From Clostridiaceae bacterium (GTDB taxonomy: Bacteria > Bacillota > Clostridia > Lachnospirales > Lachnospiraceae), in the NCBI GenBank assembly GCA_910575795.1, contig CAJTGE010000029.1, positions 1-64,000 on the forward strand: a DNA stretch of 64,000 nucleotides, written 5' to 3'. A program made the position numbers and the translations under genes. The notes beneath the pieces were generated by a model, which made no database searches, was not told the origin of the DNA, and saw only the letters and a list, made by a program, of their open reading frames with translations. The stretch's first letter is position 1; every line of letters starts with the position of its first letter. Below, one piece after another: positions 23,174 to 31,436 of this stretch.

Positions 23174-25015
23174 CTATACAAAAGCGTCCGGGTCGTCCAA
23201 ATCGTCATAGTTGAGGATGTCCTCGTCCTCGTCTATGGGCGTTCCGTCCGGCACGTCCGCCTCGTACACGGTGTACTGCTCGTTGGGATTGAGCTTTTTT
23301 ATACGGCGGCAGATAAGCCGCTCCAGCGAAAAGGCGTTTTTCTTCTTGTCCGCCTCCGCCGTGTATCGGTAGTTGGGGTGCTGTTTCAAATCGTATTTCC
23401 GGGAGTAGAACGGCGGCAGGCCCCGCAGTTGCAGGATGCACCTGTCGCCGGGCATGGTGGCAAGCTCGGCGGGGGTCATAAGCTCCCGGCCCAGCCGCTG
23501 GGTGTTCTGGTTGTAGCTTTCCGACTGCCCACGGGAGCGGCCCTCGGTCTGCATGGAGATAGTCGCTTTCCCCAGCCAGTTCTCGGAAATCTCCTTGATA
23601 GTGCTGGCCTCCCGGCCCCCGAGGAATACCACGCTGTCCATGTTGCCTAAAATGGTTTCCGCGTTCTTGTCGTAGATTGCCTTACATTGGGCCAACTGCT
23701 GGTAGAACAGCGTCAGGCTCACCTCCCGGGAGCGGATGACCGCCACCAGCTTTTCGAGGTTCGGCACTTGCCCGGTGTTGGCGGCCTCGTCCCACAGCAC
23801 CCGCACATGATGGGGCAGGCGGCCCCCGTGTACGTTGTCCGCCCTTTCGCACAAGAGATTGAACATCTGCGAAAACGCCAGAGCTACAATAAAGTTGTAG
23901 GTGGTGTCGGTATCGCTGATGATGAAGAAAGCCGCCGTCCGTCTGTCCCCCAGCTTGTCAAGCTCCATCTCGTCATAGCTCATAATCTCCCGGAGTTGCG
24001 GGATGTCAAATGGGGCCAGCCGCGCACCGCATGAAATCAGTATGGAGCGGGCAGTCTTGCCGCTGGCCAGCTTGTACTTTTTGTACTGCTTGACCGCGAA
24101 ACAGTCCGGCTTGCGCTTTTCCAGCCCGGCGAACATATAGTCCACCGCGTTCATAAAATCGTCATCGTCCTCCTTGACCTCCATGCCGGAAATCATGTCA
24201 ACAAGGGTGTTCATGTTCTTGTCCTCGTCCGGGCCCTCGAAGATGATATAGGCGATAAGGGCGCAGTATAAAAGCGTTTCTGATTTCGTCCAGAACGGGT
24301 CGCCCTCCTTGCCCTCGCCTTTGGTGTTTGCTATTAGGGTATTGACAAATTTCAGAATGTCGGCCTCGTTGCGGATATAGGCCAGCGGGTTATAGTGCAT
24401 GGAGCGGGAAAAATCAATGCTGTTGAAAACCTTGATTTTATATCCCTTTTTCTTTTGCAGGAAATACCCCGCCTGCTCCAGCACCCCGCCTTTTGGGTCT
24501 ACCACCACATAGGAGGAATGGGCCTGCAAAAGCTGGGGCGTGAGCCAGAACCGGGTCTTGCCGGAGCCGGAGGAACCGACAACACAGCAATTCAGGTTCC
24601 GGGCATTGGCGGGGACGGCGGGCCGGGTGTTGGTGGTGAGAAATTCCGTCCCGGTCAGAATGATGTTGTTCTCAAACCTGGGGTCGATGAACGGCTTGAT
24701 GTCTTTTTCCGTTCCCCAGCGGGCCGAACCATACTCTTCATCCCGGCGGTATTTTTGGGCTTTTTTGCTTTTCTGATAGATAACCAGCCGGATTGCCACG
24801 GCCCCCGCGATGCCAGTAAGCCAGTCAAAGGGATTGAGCCCCGGCGCGAAGTCGGCAAAGGCCGGGCCGAGAGCCGCCACCATCCCCACCAGCTTGTGGG
24901 CCAAATCCGCCCCCGCCGCCAGACGGTAGGCCGTCCCCACCTTTAGGCAGGCCCAGCCGATGAACAGATAGGGGAGGTTGGGCAAAAGGTACTTTTTCAG
25001 CTTATCTGTCCTCAT
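23174..25015 (-). CDS. VirD4/TraG-like coupling protein
   Basis: A 613-residue ATPase that brings the relaxase-DNA complex to the channel. Two N-terminal membrane segments (about 10-75), Walker A VVGSSGSGKT near residue 150, SYVVVDPKGGVLEQAG near 180, Walker B VLWDEAANTGQVP near 405, and the coupling-protein motif FYQQLAQCKAIY. The C-terminus is acidic (DEDEDILNYDDLDDPDAF), a possible contact site. Overlaps pcfB by 14 bases. Confidence 0.93.
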   Translation of the reverse strand: MRTDKLKKYLLPNLPYLFIGWACLKVGTAYRLAAGADLAHKLVGMVAALGPAFADFAPGLNPFDWLTGIAGAVAIRLVIYQKSKKAQKYRRDEEYGSARWGTEKDIKPFIDPRFENNIILTGTEFLTTNTRPAVPANARNLNCCVVGSSGSGKTRFWLTPQLLQAHSSYVVVDPKGGVLEQAGYFLQKKKGYKIKVFNSIDFSRSMHYNPLAYIRNEADILKFVNTLIANTKGEGKEGDPFWTKSETLLYCALIAYIIFEGPDEDKNMNTLVDMISGMEVKEDDDDFMNAVDYMFAGLEKRKPDCFAVKQYKKYKLASGKTARSILISCGARLAPFDIPQLREIMSYDEMELDKLGDRRTAAFFIISDTDTTYNFIVALAFSQMFNLLCERADNVHGGRLPHHVRVLWDEAANTGQVPNLEKLVAVIRSREVSLTLFYQQLAQCKAIYDKNAETILGNMDSVVFLGGREASTIKEISENWLGKATISMQTEGRSRGQSESYNQNTQRLGRELMTPAELATMPGDRCILQLRGLPPFYSRKYDLKQHPNYRYTAEADKKKNAFSLERLICRRIKKLNPNEQYTVYEADVPDGTPIDEDEDILNYDDLDDPDAFV

Positions 25016-25481
25016 GGGCGGCCTCCTTTACGCGGTCTTTCTTGTGGGCGGGGTTATGCAGTATCTCGGCGGCGGCCCGTCTGAGCTGTTCCCGGATGGG
25101 TACGCGGTCAGTCCTTGCCTTATCCAGCACCCGGCGGGAGTATTCCGAGAAACAAGCGGTGATTGCGTCCGCCTGCCCGCTCTTGAAGAACAGCAGATAC
25201 TTGTCCGGCCCGGTCTTGTAAAAGGCATAGTCAACATTCCACTTCCGGGCCACCCGGTCAAATTCTTTTGGGGCCCCGGTGAGCTCGATACTGTTCGTGG
25301 CCGCGCCGTGGGCCATGAGCTTTTTTACGGACTGCCTGCCGTGGGGCGTCTGGTGGGCCCGGCGTTCCTTTTGTATCTTCCGGCCAGCCGCCCGGAGCGC
25401 ATAGGCCAGCACCCGGGCCGTCAGTTTTCCCGTCCGTATGGATAACGCGATAGTGCGCCGGGAAACATCCTCGTCAATCAA
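25002..25481 (-). CDS. PcfB-family (DUF3801) protein
   Basis: A 159-residue protein (DVSRRTIALSIRTGKLTARVLAYAL, then FDRVARKWNVDYAFYKTG, YLLFFKSGQADAITACF), the PcfB signature. In pCF10 PcfB is an accessory factor that helps the coupling protein receive substrate; here it lies immediately upstream of virD4 in the same way. The C-terminus is basic. Palindrome copy 9 lies between it and ardA. Confidence 0.88.
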   Translation of the reverse strand: MIDEDVSRRTIALSIRTGKLTARVLAYALRAAGRKIQKERRAHQTPHGRQSVKKLMAHGAATNSIELTGAPKEFDRVARKWNVDYAFYKTGPDKYLLFFKSGQADAITACFSEYSRRVLDKARTDRVPIREQLRRAAAEILHNPAHKKDRVKEAAHEDR

Positions 25482-25520
25482 TCAAAACCGCCTCCTTTCA
25501 TGGGGGATAGGCCCTCCGGC

Positions 25521-25543
25521 CTTTGGGACAAAATGTCTCGAAG
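25521..25543. repeat. Boundary palindrome copy 9
   Basis: Right arm altered to GTCTCGAAG. It touches the ardA stop codon and lies 40 bases upstream of pcfB. Confidence 0.8.
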
Positions 25544-26245
25544 TCACCGCTCCTCCCGGCCCGTTTCCGGGTGCTTGCGTTCAGCCTCCAGAGAGGAACG
25601 GTCAATCACTTCCTTGTAGGCGGCCATCTGCTCCCGGATGGAGAGCCGGGGGAGGGCAAAAACCTTGTGCTCCTTGGGAATATCCTCTATCCCGTGGTAG
25701 ACTTCCTTAATATCGCCAGTCTGGACGATATAGCCGCCGGGGGCAAGGTGGCCGCCCTCGTTGATGGATATGTCCCGCCCGTATGCCTCATAGTCAAAGT
25801 AGCCTTTCAGCTCGGCGGGTATCGGCAAATCCTCCGCAAAATAGCGGCCCAAATCCTCCTCGCTTTCAATCTCCGGGTAAAATTCAAAGCAGTCCAGATT
25901 TTCCGCAAGGTTGATGATATCCGCCACGCTGGAGGTATGCGCCCCCATATGGAGCGCGGCCTCGAATTTTTCAATCTCGCTTTGGGGGAGCTCCGAGAGC
26001 AGGCAGGCCAGATGGTTCAGCTCGTCCAGATTTTCATACTCGCCCAGATAGTCATAGAGCCCCAGCACATCGCCGTCAAAGCTGGTGATGAAAAATTCCT
26101 CGTAGCGTATGCCGTCCACGCCGATATTCTTTAACAGCGCCTCCACCGCCTGGGGGCTGGTGGGGAATTTCAGCGTTTCCCCCACCAGCTCGCCCTCGTT
26201 GTATTTCCCCAGATTGGTGATGTACGCCTCGAACAGCGCGGCCAC
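25544..26245 (-). CDS. ardA: Antirestriction protein ArdA
   Basis: A 233-residue, very acidic protein that mimics DNA and blocks type I restriction enzymes of the recipient. The family signature is present: EAYITNLGKYNEGELVGETLKFP, then LGEYENLDELNHLACLLSEL and FDYEAYGRDISINEGG. A basic C-terminal extension (REQMAAYKEVIDRSSLEAERKHPETGREER) is longer than in Tn916 ArdA. Upstream DUF4406 gene ends one base before. Confidence 0.9.
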   Translation of the reverse strand: MAALFEAYITNLGKYNEGELVGETLKFPTSPQAVEALLKNIGVDGIRYEEFFITSFDGDVLGLYDYLGEYENLDELNHLACLLSELPQSEIEKFEAALHMGAHTSSVADIINLAENLDCFEFYPEIESEEDLGRYFAEDLPIPAELKGYFDYEAYGRDISINEGGHLAPGGYIVQTGDIKEVYHGIEDIPKEHKVFALPRLSIREQMAAYKEVIDRSSLEAERKHPETGREER

Positions 26246-26246
26246 G

Positions 26247-26588
26247 TCAGCGGCGGCCCTGTCCCTTGACGGTCAAAATGCCCTCAAGGGTGGTGGCGGT
26301 GATGCCCAGCCGCTGGGCCACGGCGATGTCGTTCTTCATGGACTCGGTGACGGTATGCCCGCACACCACCAGCACCCGGGAGCGGCGGAGCAGGTCGCGG
26401 CCAATGTCGATGCTGCTCTTGTGCTCCTCGGGAACCGCGTCATTGAGGAAAAGGGGCAGGAACAAGGCCGGGCAGATAGGGGCAAAGCCCGCATCGTAGA
26501 CCGCCCGGCAATACTGCGCGGCCAGCTCCGCATTTTCCGTATCGCCGCCATACCAAGCGGCGGTGATGTAAGCAAGGGGTCGTTTCAT
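26247..26588 (-). CDS. DUF4406-type (nucleoside deoxyribosyltransferase-like) protein
   Basis: A 113-residue protein of the Rossmann-like family related to nucleoside 2-deoxyribosyltransferases: AYITAAWYGGDTENAELAAQYCRAVYDAGFAPICPALFLPLFL, DIGRDLLRRSRVLVVCG, TESMKNDIAVAQRLGI. Family members sit in phages and ICEs; the substrate is unknown. Start ATG 26588 has GGAGG before it. It is transcribed into ardA with no gap. Confidence 0.75.
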   Translation of the reverse strand: MKRPLAYITAAWYGGDTENAELAAQYCRAVYDAGFAPICPALFLPLFLNDAVPEEHKSSIDIGRDLLRRSRVLVVCGHTVTESMKNDIAVAQRLGITATTLEGILTVKGQGRR

Positions 26589-26636
26589 AGTCGTTTACCT
26601 CCGATATTTTAATAGTTGTCGTTCAACCCTATCCCC

Positions 26637-26825
26637 CCGCCCTTTCCCATTCATGGGAAAGGGGGCGGCTCTGGAGGATATATCCCCCGTCGCGCCGGGA
26701 GGGGTGGCACAGCCGGGGCGGGCCGTCAAGGGCAAGCCGCCGCAAGCGGCGGGCGTTCCGCCCCTTGACCGCCCACTCCCGGCTGTGCTCAGTAGCAGGC
26801 GGCGACGGGGGATATACCACCAGAG
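26637..26825. other. Large multi-branched palindrome between parB and DUF4406
   Basis: First hairpin 26637-26667 (CCCTTTCCCAT/ATGGGAAAGGG). Then nested arms: 26669-26696 with 26798-26825, 26707-26717 with 26778-26788, 26721-26730 with 26764-26773, and a terminal CCGCCGcaaGCGGCGG at 26737-26752. No gene is supported here although a long plus-strand frame passes through. It may be a structured RNA, a transcription block or a replication site. Confidence 0.65.
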
Positions 26826-26883
26826 CCCCTCTCTAAAAGAACGCCATGCAGGACGCGGGGGAGGGGCGCGGGAAAGAGAAAAG

Positions 26884-26906
26884 CCTTGGGACAAAATGTC
26901 TCAAGG
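26884..26906 (-). repeat. Boundary palindrome copy 10
   Basis: Variant with CCTTG...CAAGG ends; directly after the parB stop and flanked by AAG/CTT, so it could also act as a terminator. Confidence 0.8.
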
Positions 26907-26907
26907 C

Positions 26908-28416
26908 TTACTTTTCCCGGTCAGTCTTTTTCTCCGGCGCGGTGCGCTCCGGGGGCTGTTTCTCTTTCCACGCATCCAGCAGGGACATAATCTGGTCTTT
27001 CATCTCCCGGGGCGTGGTGTCCTTGCCGAAATACTTGTTCAGTTCAGCGGCGGAAATAATCACCTTGTCTACCTCCTTTTTCTCACGGCTCAAAATGCCG
27101 TCAATCACATCGCCGTTCAGTTTCCCGTCCTTATCCAGCTTGCGGAGCTCCTGCGCCTGGGAGAGCGAGGGGGACGCCTGCTCGCCCTCAATGGAAACGG
27201 CGATAAACCTCTGGTTTTTGGGCTTGATGAACGAGATTTCCACGGCGGGGGTGAAAGACAGCTTTTTCTCGTTCACCATAGACTGGAGCTCCGGCACAAG
27301 CTCGGTCAGCCGGATATACCGCTGTACCTGCTTGTAGTTCATGCCGTTCCGCTCCCCCACGATTTCCGTGGAGCGTTTTCCAACGTCCCCGGCGGCCACG
27401 CCCTCCATCTTCGTCCCTTGATGGCTGATGGCCTCCACCTGCATTTTCAGCGATTGGGCCTTTTCCATCGGCAAAATCTTTTCCCGGTGGCGCAGGTTGT
27501 CGTCCGTCATCGCAAGGATGGCCTCATCGTCCGTCATGTTGCGGACGATACACGGCATATTTGCAAACCCGGCCAGCTCACTGGCCCTCTGGCGGCGGTG
27601 GCCCGCGATGATTTCATAGCCGCCGCCCTCGCGGGGACGCACCAGCGCGGGCTGGTGTACGCCGTTGTCCTTGACGGACTCCACAAGCCCTTTCATTTCC
27701 GCATCGTCCCGCACCCCAAAGGGATGGTCTTTGAACGGGAACAGCTCCGAGAGGTTGAGGTAAACAATCTCTTCCTTTTCGGCGCGGGTCGCGTCACGGG
27801 GCTGGGGCGGCACTTCCGGCGCAGGCGGGGGAGCGGCGGGAGCCTCTTCCTTGCCCTTTACCGTGGCGGCCTTTCCGCCCTTGCCTTGGGACATTTTGTC
27901 TCGAGGTTGAGCCGGGGGCTTGTCCGTGGCCGCCTTGTCAGCCTTGGCCGGGCGGCCACGGCGGGCCCCCGTCCCTCCCGGTTCACCGGGCCCCGCCTTT
28001 TCTTCCTTGGGCTTGCGGCCCCGCCTGCCCTTGGGCTTATCCGGCTCGGGCGTTTTTTCTTTGGCGGCCTTGTCCTTTTTGGCGGGCCCCTTTTCCCCGG
28101 CGGCCTTTTCCTCCGGGGCCGGGGTGGGCGGCTGTTCCGGTTCGGGCGGCTCGTTTTTTTCCACCTCCGCACGTTCCGCCGCCCGGCGCTCCGCCATCAG
28201 CTTTTCAATCTGGTCAGCGGATACACTCACCTCGCCGGGAGCACCAGCCGGGGCATCCTGGGCGGGCGCATCCACGGCGGCCTGCTCGGGAATGTTCTCC
28301 GGGGCCGGGGGCTCCGGCGCGGATGTTTCCGGGGCAGGAGCATCCGCCGGGCCAGTATCGAACAAGCTGGGCTGGGGATTTTCCTCCGGGCTCACGTTTA
28401 ATTTTTCGTCTGCCAT
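26908..28416 (-). CDS. parB: ParB/RepB/Spo0J-family protein with long N-terminal extension
   Basis: A 502-residue protein. Residues 1-225 are low-complexity, rich in Pro, Ala, Glu and Lys, and include DKMSQGK from palindrome copy 11. Residues about 230-330 form the ParB N-domain (FPFKDHPFGVRDDAEMKGLVESVKDNGVHQPALVRPREGG, IIAGHRRQRASELAG with the CTP-binding GHRR motif). HTH region follows (GKRSTEIVGERNGMNYKQVQRYIRLTEL). Proteins of this family spread from parS sites or, like KorB, act as repressors at dispersed operators. No parA is in the window. Starts behind GGAGG. Confidence 0.88.
   Translation of the reverse strand: MADEKLNVSPEENPQPSLFDTGPADAPAPETSAPEPPAPENIPEQAAVDAPAQDAPAGAPGEVSVSADQIEKLMAERRAAERAEVEKNEPPEPEQPPTPAPEEKAAGEKGPAKKDKAAKEKTPEPDKPKGRRGRKPKEEKAGPGEPGGTGARRGRPAKADKAATDKPPAQPRDKMSQGKGGKAATVKGKEEAPAAPPPAPEVPPQPRDATRAEKEEIVYLNLSELFPFKDHPFGVRDDAEMKGLVESVKDNGVHQPALVRPREGGGYEIIAGHRRQRASELAGFANMPCIVRNMTDDEAILAMTDDNLRHREKILPMEKAQSLKMQVEAISHQGTKMEGVAAGDVGKRSTEIVGERNGMNYKQVQRYIRLTELVPELQSMVNEKKLSFTPAVEISFIKPKNQRFIAVSIEGEQASPSLSQAQELRKLDKDGKLNGDVIDGILSREKKEVDKVIISAAELNKYFGKDTTPREMKDQIMSLLDAWKEKQPPERTAPEKKTDREK
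27884..27906. repeat. Boundary palindrome copy 11
   Basis: Variant copy inside the parB gene, in the segment for the low-complexity region. Confidence 0.8.
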
Positions 28417-28508
28417 TCGTTACCTCCTTTTTTAATTTCGTGAATGTTGCACAAATCTTGCGCTAAAAGTTTGTTACTATTTTTTCGCCTCCCTCCCGGC
28501 TATCCACG

Positions 28509-28546
28509 CAAAAAAGCCGCCCGTTTTTTCATGCCGGACGGCTTTC
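28509..28546. terminator. Hairpin upstream of parB
   Basis: AAAAAAGCCGCCCG and CGGACGGCTTT form an imperfect stem. It may end transcription arriving from either side; the rest of 28417-28688 shows no gene. Confidence 0.45.
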
Positions 28547-28688
28547 TGCGTAATGTGATAGCTCAAATAATATTTTTTTGTGGTTGCTGGCTCCGAAAAG
28601 CCTTGATATTACAGTGTTCCTATTAAAACTCATTCATAGGAAAAGAGTACCCTTTTCCGTATTTCTGCCCGCCTTGTCGGTCAGAAAT

Positions 28689-28714
28689 TGCTTGTTGGGA
28701 AGTGTCCCAAACCC
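28689..28714 (+). other. Candidate oriT of module C
   Basis: TGCTTGTTGGGAAG followed by TGTCCCAAACCC, 30 bases before mobC. Apart from the loop it equals the site at 194-220. Confidence 0.65.
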
Positions 28715-28743
28715 TCTATGAGAACGGAAAGGAGCGAAAAATC

Positions 28744-29073
28744 ATGAACGGACGCAAAAGGACGGTACAGGTCAAATTCTATGTGACAGAGGAAGAAAGG
28801 AAACTGATTGAGGAAAAAATGAAGCTCGTCCCCACAAGCAACATGGCGGCGTATCTGCGCAAGATCGCCATTGACGGGTACATTATCCAAGTAGACCACA
28901 CGGATATAAAGGCAATGACAGCGGAGATACAGAAAATCGGCGTGAATGTCAATCAGATTGCACGTCGCGTAAACGCGACGGGGAACGCATGCAAAGAGGA
29001 CATAGACGAAATTAAGGGGGTGCTTGCGGAGATATGGCGGTTACAAAGATTAAGCCTGTTAAAAGCACTCTAA
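28744..29073 (+). CDS. mobC: MobC-family relaxosome protein (module C)
   Basis: A 109-residue protein (MNGRKRTVQVKFYVTEEERKLIEEKM...NMAAYLRKIAIDGYI) with the MobC motif IGVNVNQIARRVNATGN near residue 78. ATG 28744 follows AAGGAG. It overlaps the relaxase by 40 bases and lies just after the oriT-like site, the usual order in Tn1549-type elements. Confidence 0.88.
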   Translation: MNGRKRTVQVKFYVTEEERKLIEEKMKLVPTSNMAAYLRKIAIDGYIIQVDHTDIKAMTAEIQKIGVNVNQIARRVNATGNACKEDIDEIKGVLAEIWRLQRLSLLKAL

Positions 29074-30383
29074 GCAAAGCCCTTGACTATATCGAAAACC
29101 CGGACAAGACGGACGGAAAAATGCTGGTGTCCTCTTTTGGGTGCAGTTATGAAACGGCAGATATTGAGTTTGGCTATACCCTCTCACAAGCGCGGGATAA
29201 GGGAAACAATTTAGCTTTTCACTTGATACAGTCCTTTGCGCCGGGGGAAGTGGACTATGAGAAAGCCCATGAGATCGGGCGGCAGCTTGCCGACGCTGTA
29301 ACAAAGGGGCAGCATGAGTATGTATTAACGACGCACATTGACAAGGGGCATATCCATAACCACATTATTTTTTGCGCGGTCAACTTCGTAGATTATCACA
29401 AGTATGTTTCCAACAAGCGGACGTATTACGGCATACGGAATATGAGCGACAAGCTGTGCCGGGACAACGGGCTTTCCGTGGTCGTCCCCGGCAAGGGAAG
29501 CAAAGGAAAGAGCTATGCGGAGTACCAAGCGGAGAAAACGGGGACAAGCTGGAAAGGCAAGTTAAAAATTGCCGTGGACGCGCTCATTCCCCAAGTTTCC
29601 AGTTTTGAGGAATTATTGCAGCGGTTACAGGTGGCGTGCTATGAAATCAAACCGGGAAAATATGTGTCGTGCCGCGCACCGGGGCAGGAACGCTTTACCC
29701 GCCTTAAAACCCTCGGCGCGGACTATACAGAGGAAGCCATAAGGGAACGGATAGCGGGCAAGCGTACCCGCGCCGCCAAAGCTCCAAAGGCAGAGCGTAA
29801 GGGCGTTAATCTTCTCATTGACATTGAGAACAGTATCAAGGCGCAGCAGAGCCGGGGATATGAACAGTGGGCGAAAATCCACAATCTGAAACAGGCGGCA
29901 AAGACTATGAACTTCCTCACCGAAAACAGGATTGAACAGTACGCCGATCTGCTCACCCGGATAGAGGAAATCGCCACAGCAAGCGAACAGGCGGGGGACG
30001 GCTTAAAGGACGTGGAAAAGTGGCTTTCCGATATGGCGGTGCTTATCAAGAATGTCACTACCTACCAAAAGACAAAGCCCCTCTATGAAGCCTACCGTAA
30101 AGCCCGGAACAAGGAGAAATACCGGGCAGAGCATGAACGGGGTATTATCCTCCATGAAGCGGCGGCAAAGGCACTAAAAGCGGCGCAGATCGGCGGCAGG
30201 CTCCCCAACGTCCCCGCCCTGCAAGCAGAGTATGAAAAGCTCCAAGCGCAGAAAGAAAGCCTTTACGCCGATTATGGCAAGCTGAAAAAACAGGTTGCGG
30301 AATACGACGTTATCAAGCGGAATATTGACAGCATTTTACAGGCAGAGAAGCAGACAGAACGAAAAAGAGAAACAGAACGGTAA
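29034..30383 (+). CDS. Relaxase of module C
   Basis: A 449-residue relaxase starting MAVTKIKPVKSTLSKALDYIENPDKT with probable nucleophile Y19. HUH histidines in THIDKGHIHNHI (H101, H106, H108, H110). The C-terminal half has the coiled-coil region AAAKALKAAQIGGRLPNVPALQAEYEKLQAQKESLYADY, which resembles the tails of the other two relaxases. It is intact. As module C has no channel genes it would depend on backbone A or another ICE. Confidence 0.92.
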   Translation: MAVTKIKPVKSTLSKALDYIENPDKTDGKMLVSSFGCSYETADIEFGYTLSQARDKGNNLAFHLIQSFAPGEVDYEKAHEIGRQLADAVTKGQHEYVLTTHIDKGHIHNHIIFCAVNFVDYHKYVSNKRTYYGIRNMSDKLCRDNGLSVVVPGKGSKGKSYAEYQAEKTGTSWKGKLKIAVDALIPQVSSFEELLQRLQVACYEIKPGKYVSCRAPGQERFTRLKTLGADYTEEAIRERIAGKRTRAAKAPKAERKGVNLLIDIENSIKAQQSRGYEQWAKIHNLKQAAKTMNFLTENRIEQYADLLTRIEEIATASEQAGDGLKDVEKWLSDMAVLIKNVTTYQKTKPLYEAYRKARNKEKYRAEHERGIILHEAAAKALKAAQIGGRLPNVPALQAEYEKLQAQKESLYADYGKLKKQVAEYDVIKRNIDSILQAEKQTERKRETER

Positions 30384-30462
30384 TAAAGTGCTATATCGTG
30401 GAAAAAACAAGAAAATTATGATAAAATGAATATGTCCTTAGATTTAGAAAGCAGGTGTAAGC

Positions 30463-31023
30463 ATGAAAACAAGAAAGAAAAAAAGTAAATATTTGATATA
30501 TAACGAAAACACAAAGCTACTTGAAGTAAAAGCTGATACCAAAAGTAAATTTCAAACTTTTTTAGAGAGAAAGAAAATTTACTTTGAAACAGTTATGATG
30601 TTAGCTCTTTCTATTGCAGGAGTTATAGTGTCAATCGTTAGTGTTAAAGTTGCAATGGTTGCAAATGATATATCTTTGAACGAACAACGGATAGAAGATT
30701 TAGAAAAACAACCCGCTTTTATTTTAGATATAGAAGCTGATGAGGATAAAATGAAATATGTTATTAAAAATGTTGGTGGAGATATAAAGTATGGGAATGT
30801 GTTTGGTGATGTAGTGCTTATTATCGCTGTTTATGATGAACAATATGATTATTTAGGAAAAGGGTATATTCTTTTAGGGGGATATTTGGAAAAAGACTTT
30901 TCTACATATGACTTTGAAACGAATAGTTTTGAAATGTATAGCACATTAGAACCAAAACCAGTCACACAATGGGTAGATAAAATCCAAGAGATAATAATAA
31001 AGCAAGGTTTTTTTGTGGGATAG
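30463..31023 (+). CDS. AT-rich membrane protein of unknown function (upstream frame)
   Basis: A 186-residue frame with a basic cytoplasmic start, one membrane segment (VMMLALSIAGVIVSIVSVKVAMV, about 45-68) and a folded domain (LDIEADEDKMKYVIKNVGGDIKYG). Starts with ATG behind GCAGGTGTAAGC. It is far more AT-rich than the relaxase before it, a sign of separate origin. The frame ends at a TAG just after a run of seven T; the next frame (31047) continues the protein. I do not recognise the family. Confidence 0.6.
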   Translation: MKTRKKKSKYLIYNENTKLLEVKADTKSKFQTFLERKKIYFETVMMLALSIAGVIVSIVSVKVAMVANDISLNEQRIEDLEKQPAFILDIEADEDKMKYVIKNVGGDIKYGNVFGDVVLIIAVYDEQYDYLGKGYILLGGYLEKDFSTYDFETNSFEMYSTLEPKPVTQWVDKIQEIIIKQGFFVG

Positions 31024-31244
31024 AGTGTACAGAGTATTTCGATTTTATGTATACCGATTATAAACAAGAAATGATTAAGAAAACTATGGTAGTTCAAGGG
31101 GGTATTATTAAGGATATAGAAAATACTGGTGATTATGAGTTCAAAATACGTGTGGATATTGATGATTTGGAAAATGAACAAATATGTAGTGAAATAAAAG
31201 AACAATTAGAACATTTGGTAAGATATAATAGTCTCTACAATTAG
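31024..31244 (+). pseudogene. Continuation of the AT-rich membrane protein in another frame
   Basis: Read from the GAG at 31023, two codons past the T run, this frame continues ECTEYFDFMYTDYKQEMIKK and IVENTG-like sequence (DIENTGDYEFKIRVDIDDLEN) to a stop at 31244. Adding one T, or a -1 slip on the T run, joins it to the upstream frame into a protein of about 260 residues. Its own ATG at 31047 lacks a Shine-Dalgarno. Confidence 0.5.
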
Positions 31245-31436
31245 AAAAAACCGGGACGCGGCAGCTATCATATAGCCACCGCACCCCGGATTCTCATTGG
31301 TGCAGATATTGGAATGTTACGCAATAGAACGGCATTTTCGGGGATAAAGGTATAAATCCCTGTCCCCGGCAAAAGTGCGCCCGCAAAGCCGCATATAGCA
31401 AGGCTCTTTTCGCCCCTACTGCGTAACATGAGGGCA

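Noticed and set aside
26653..28401. A 582-codon plus-strand frame opposite parB
   Set aside because: It is the mirror of a GC-rich minus-strand gene with clear ParB motifs, has no Shine-Dalgarno and shows no domain.
28697..28710. GGGAAGTGTCCC as a twelfth copy of the boundary palindrome
   Set aside because: Sequence and spacing match the oriT-like hairpins (196-220, 18611-18636) and not the GGGACA-AAA-TGTCCC unit.
30463..31244. A toxin or immunity function for the AT-rich membrane protein
   Set aside because: Only a membrane segment and an unknown domain are visible; no partner gene supports it.
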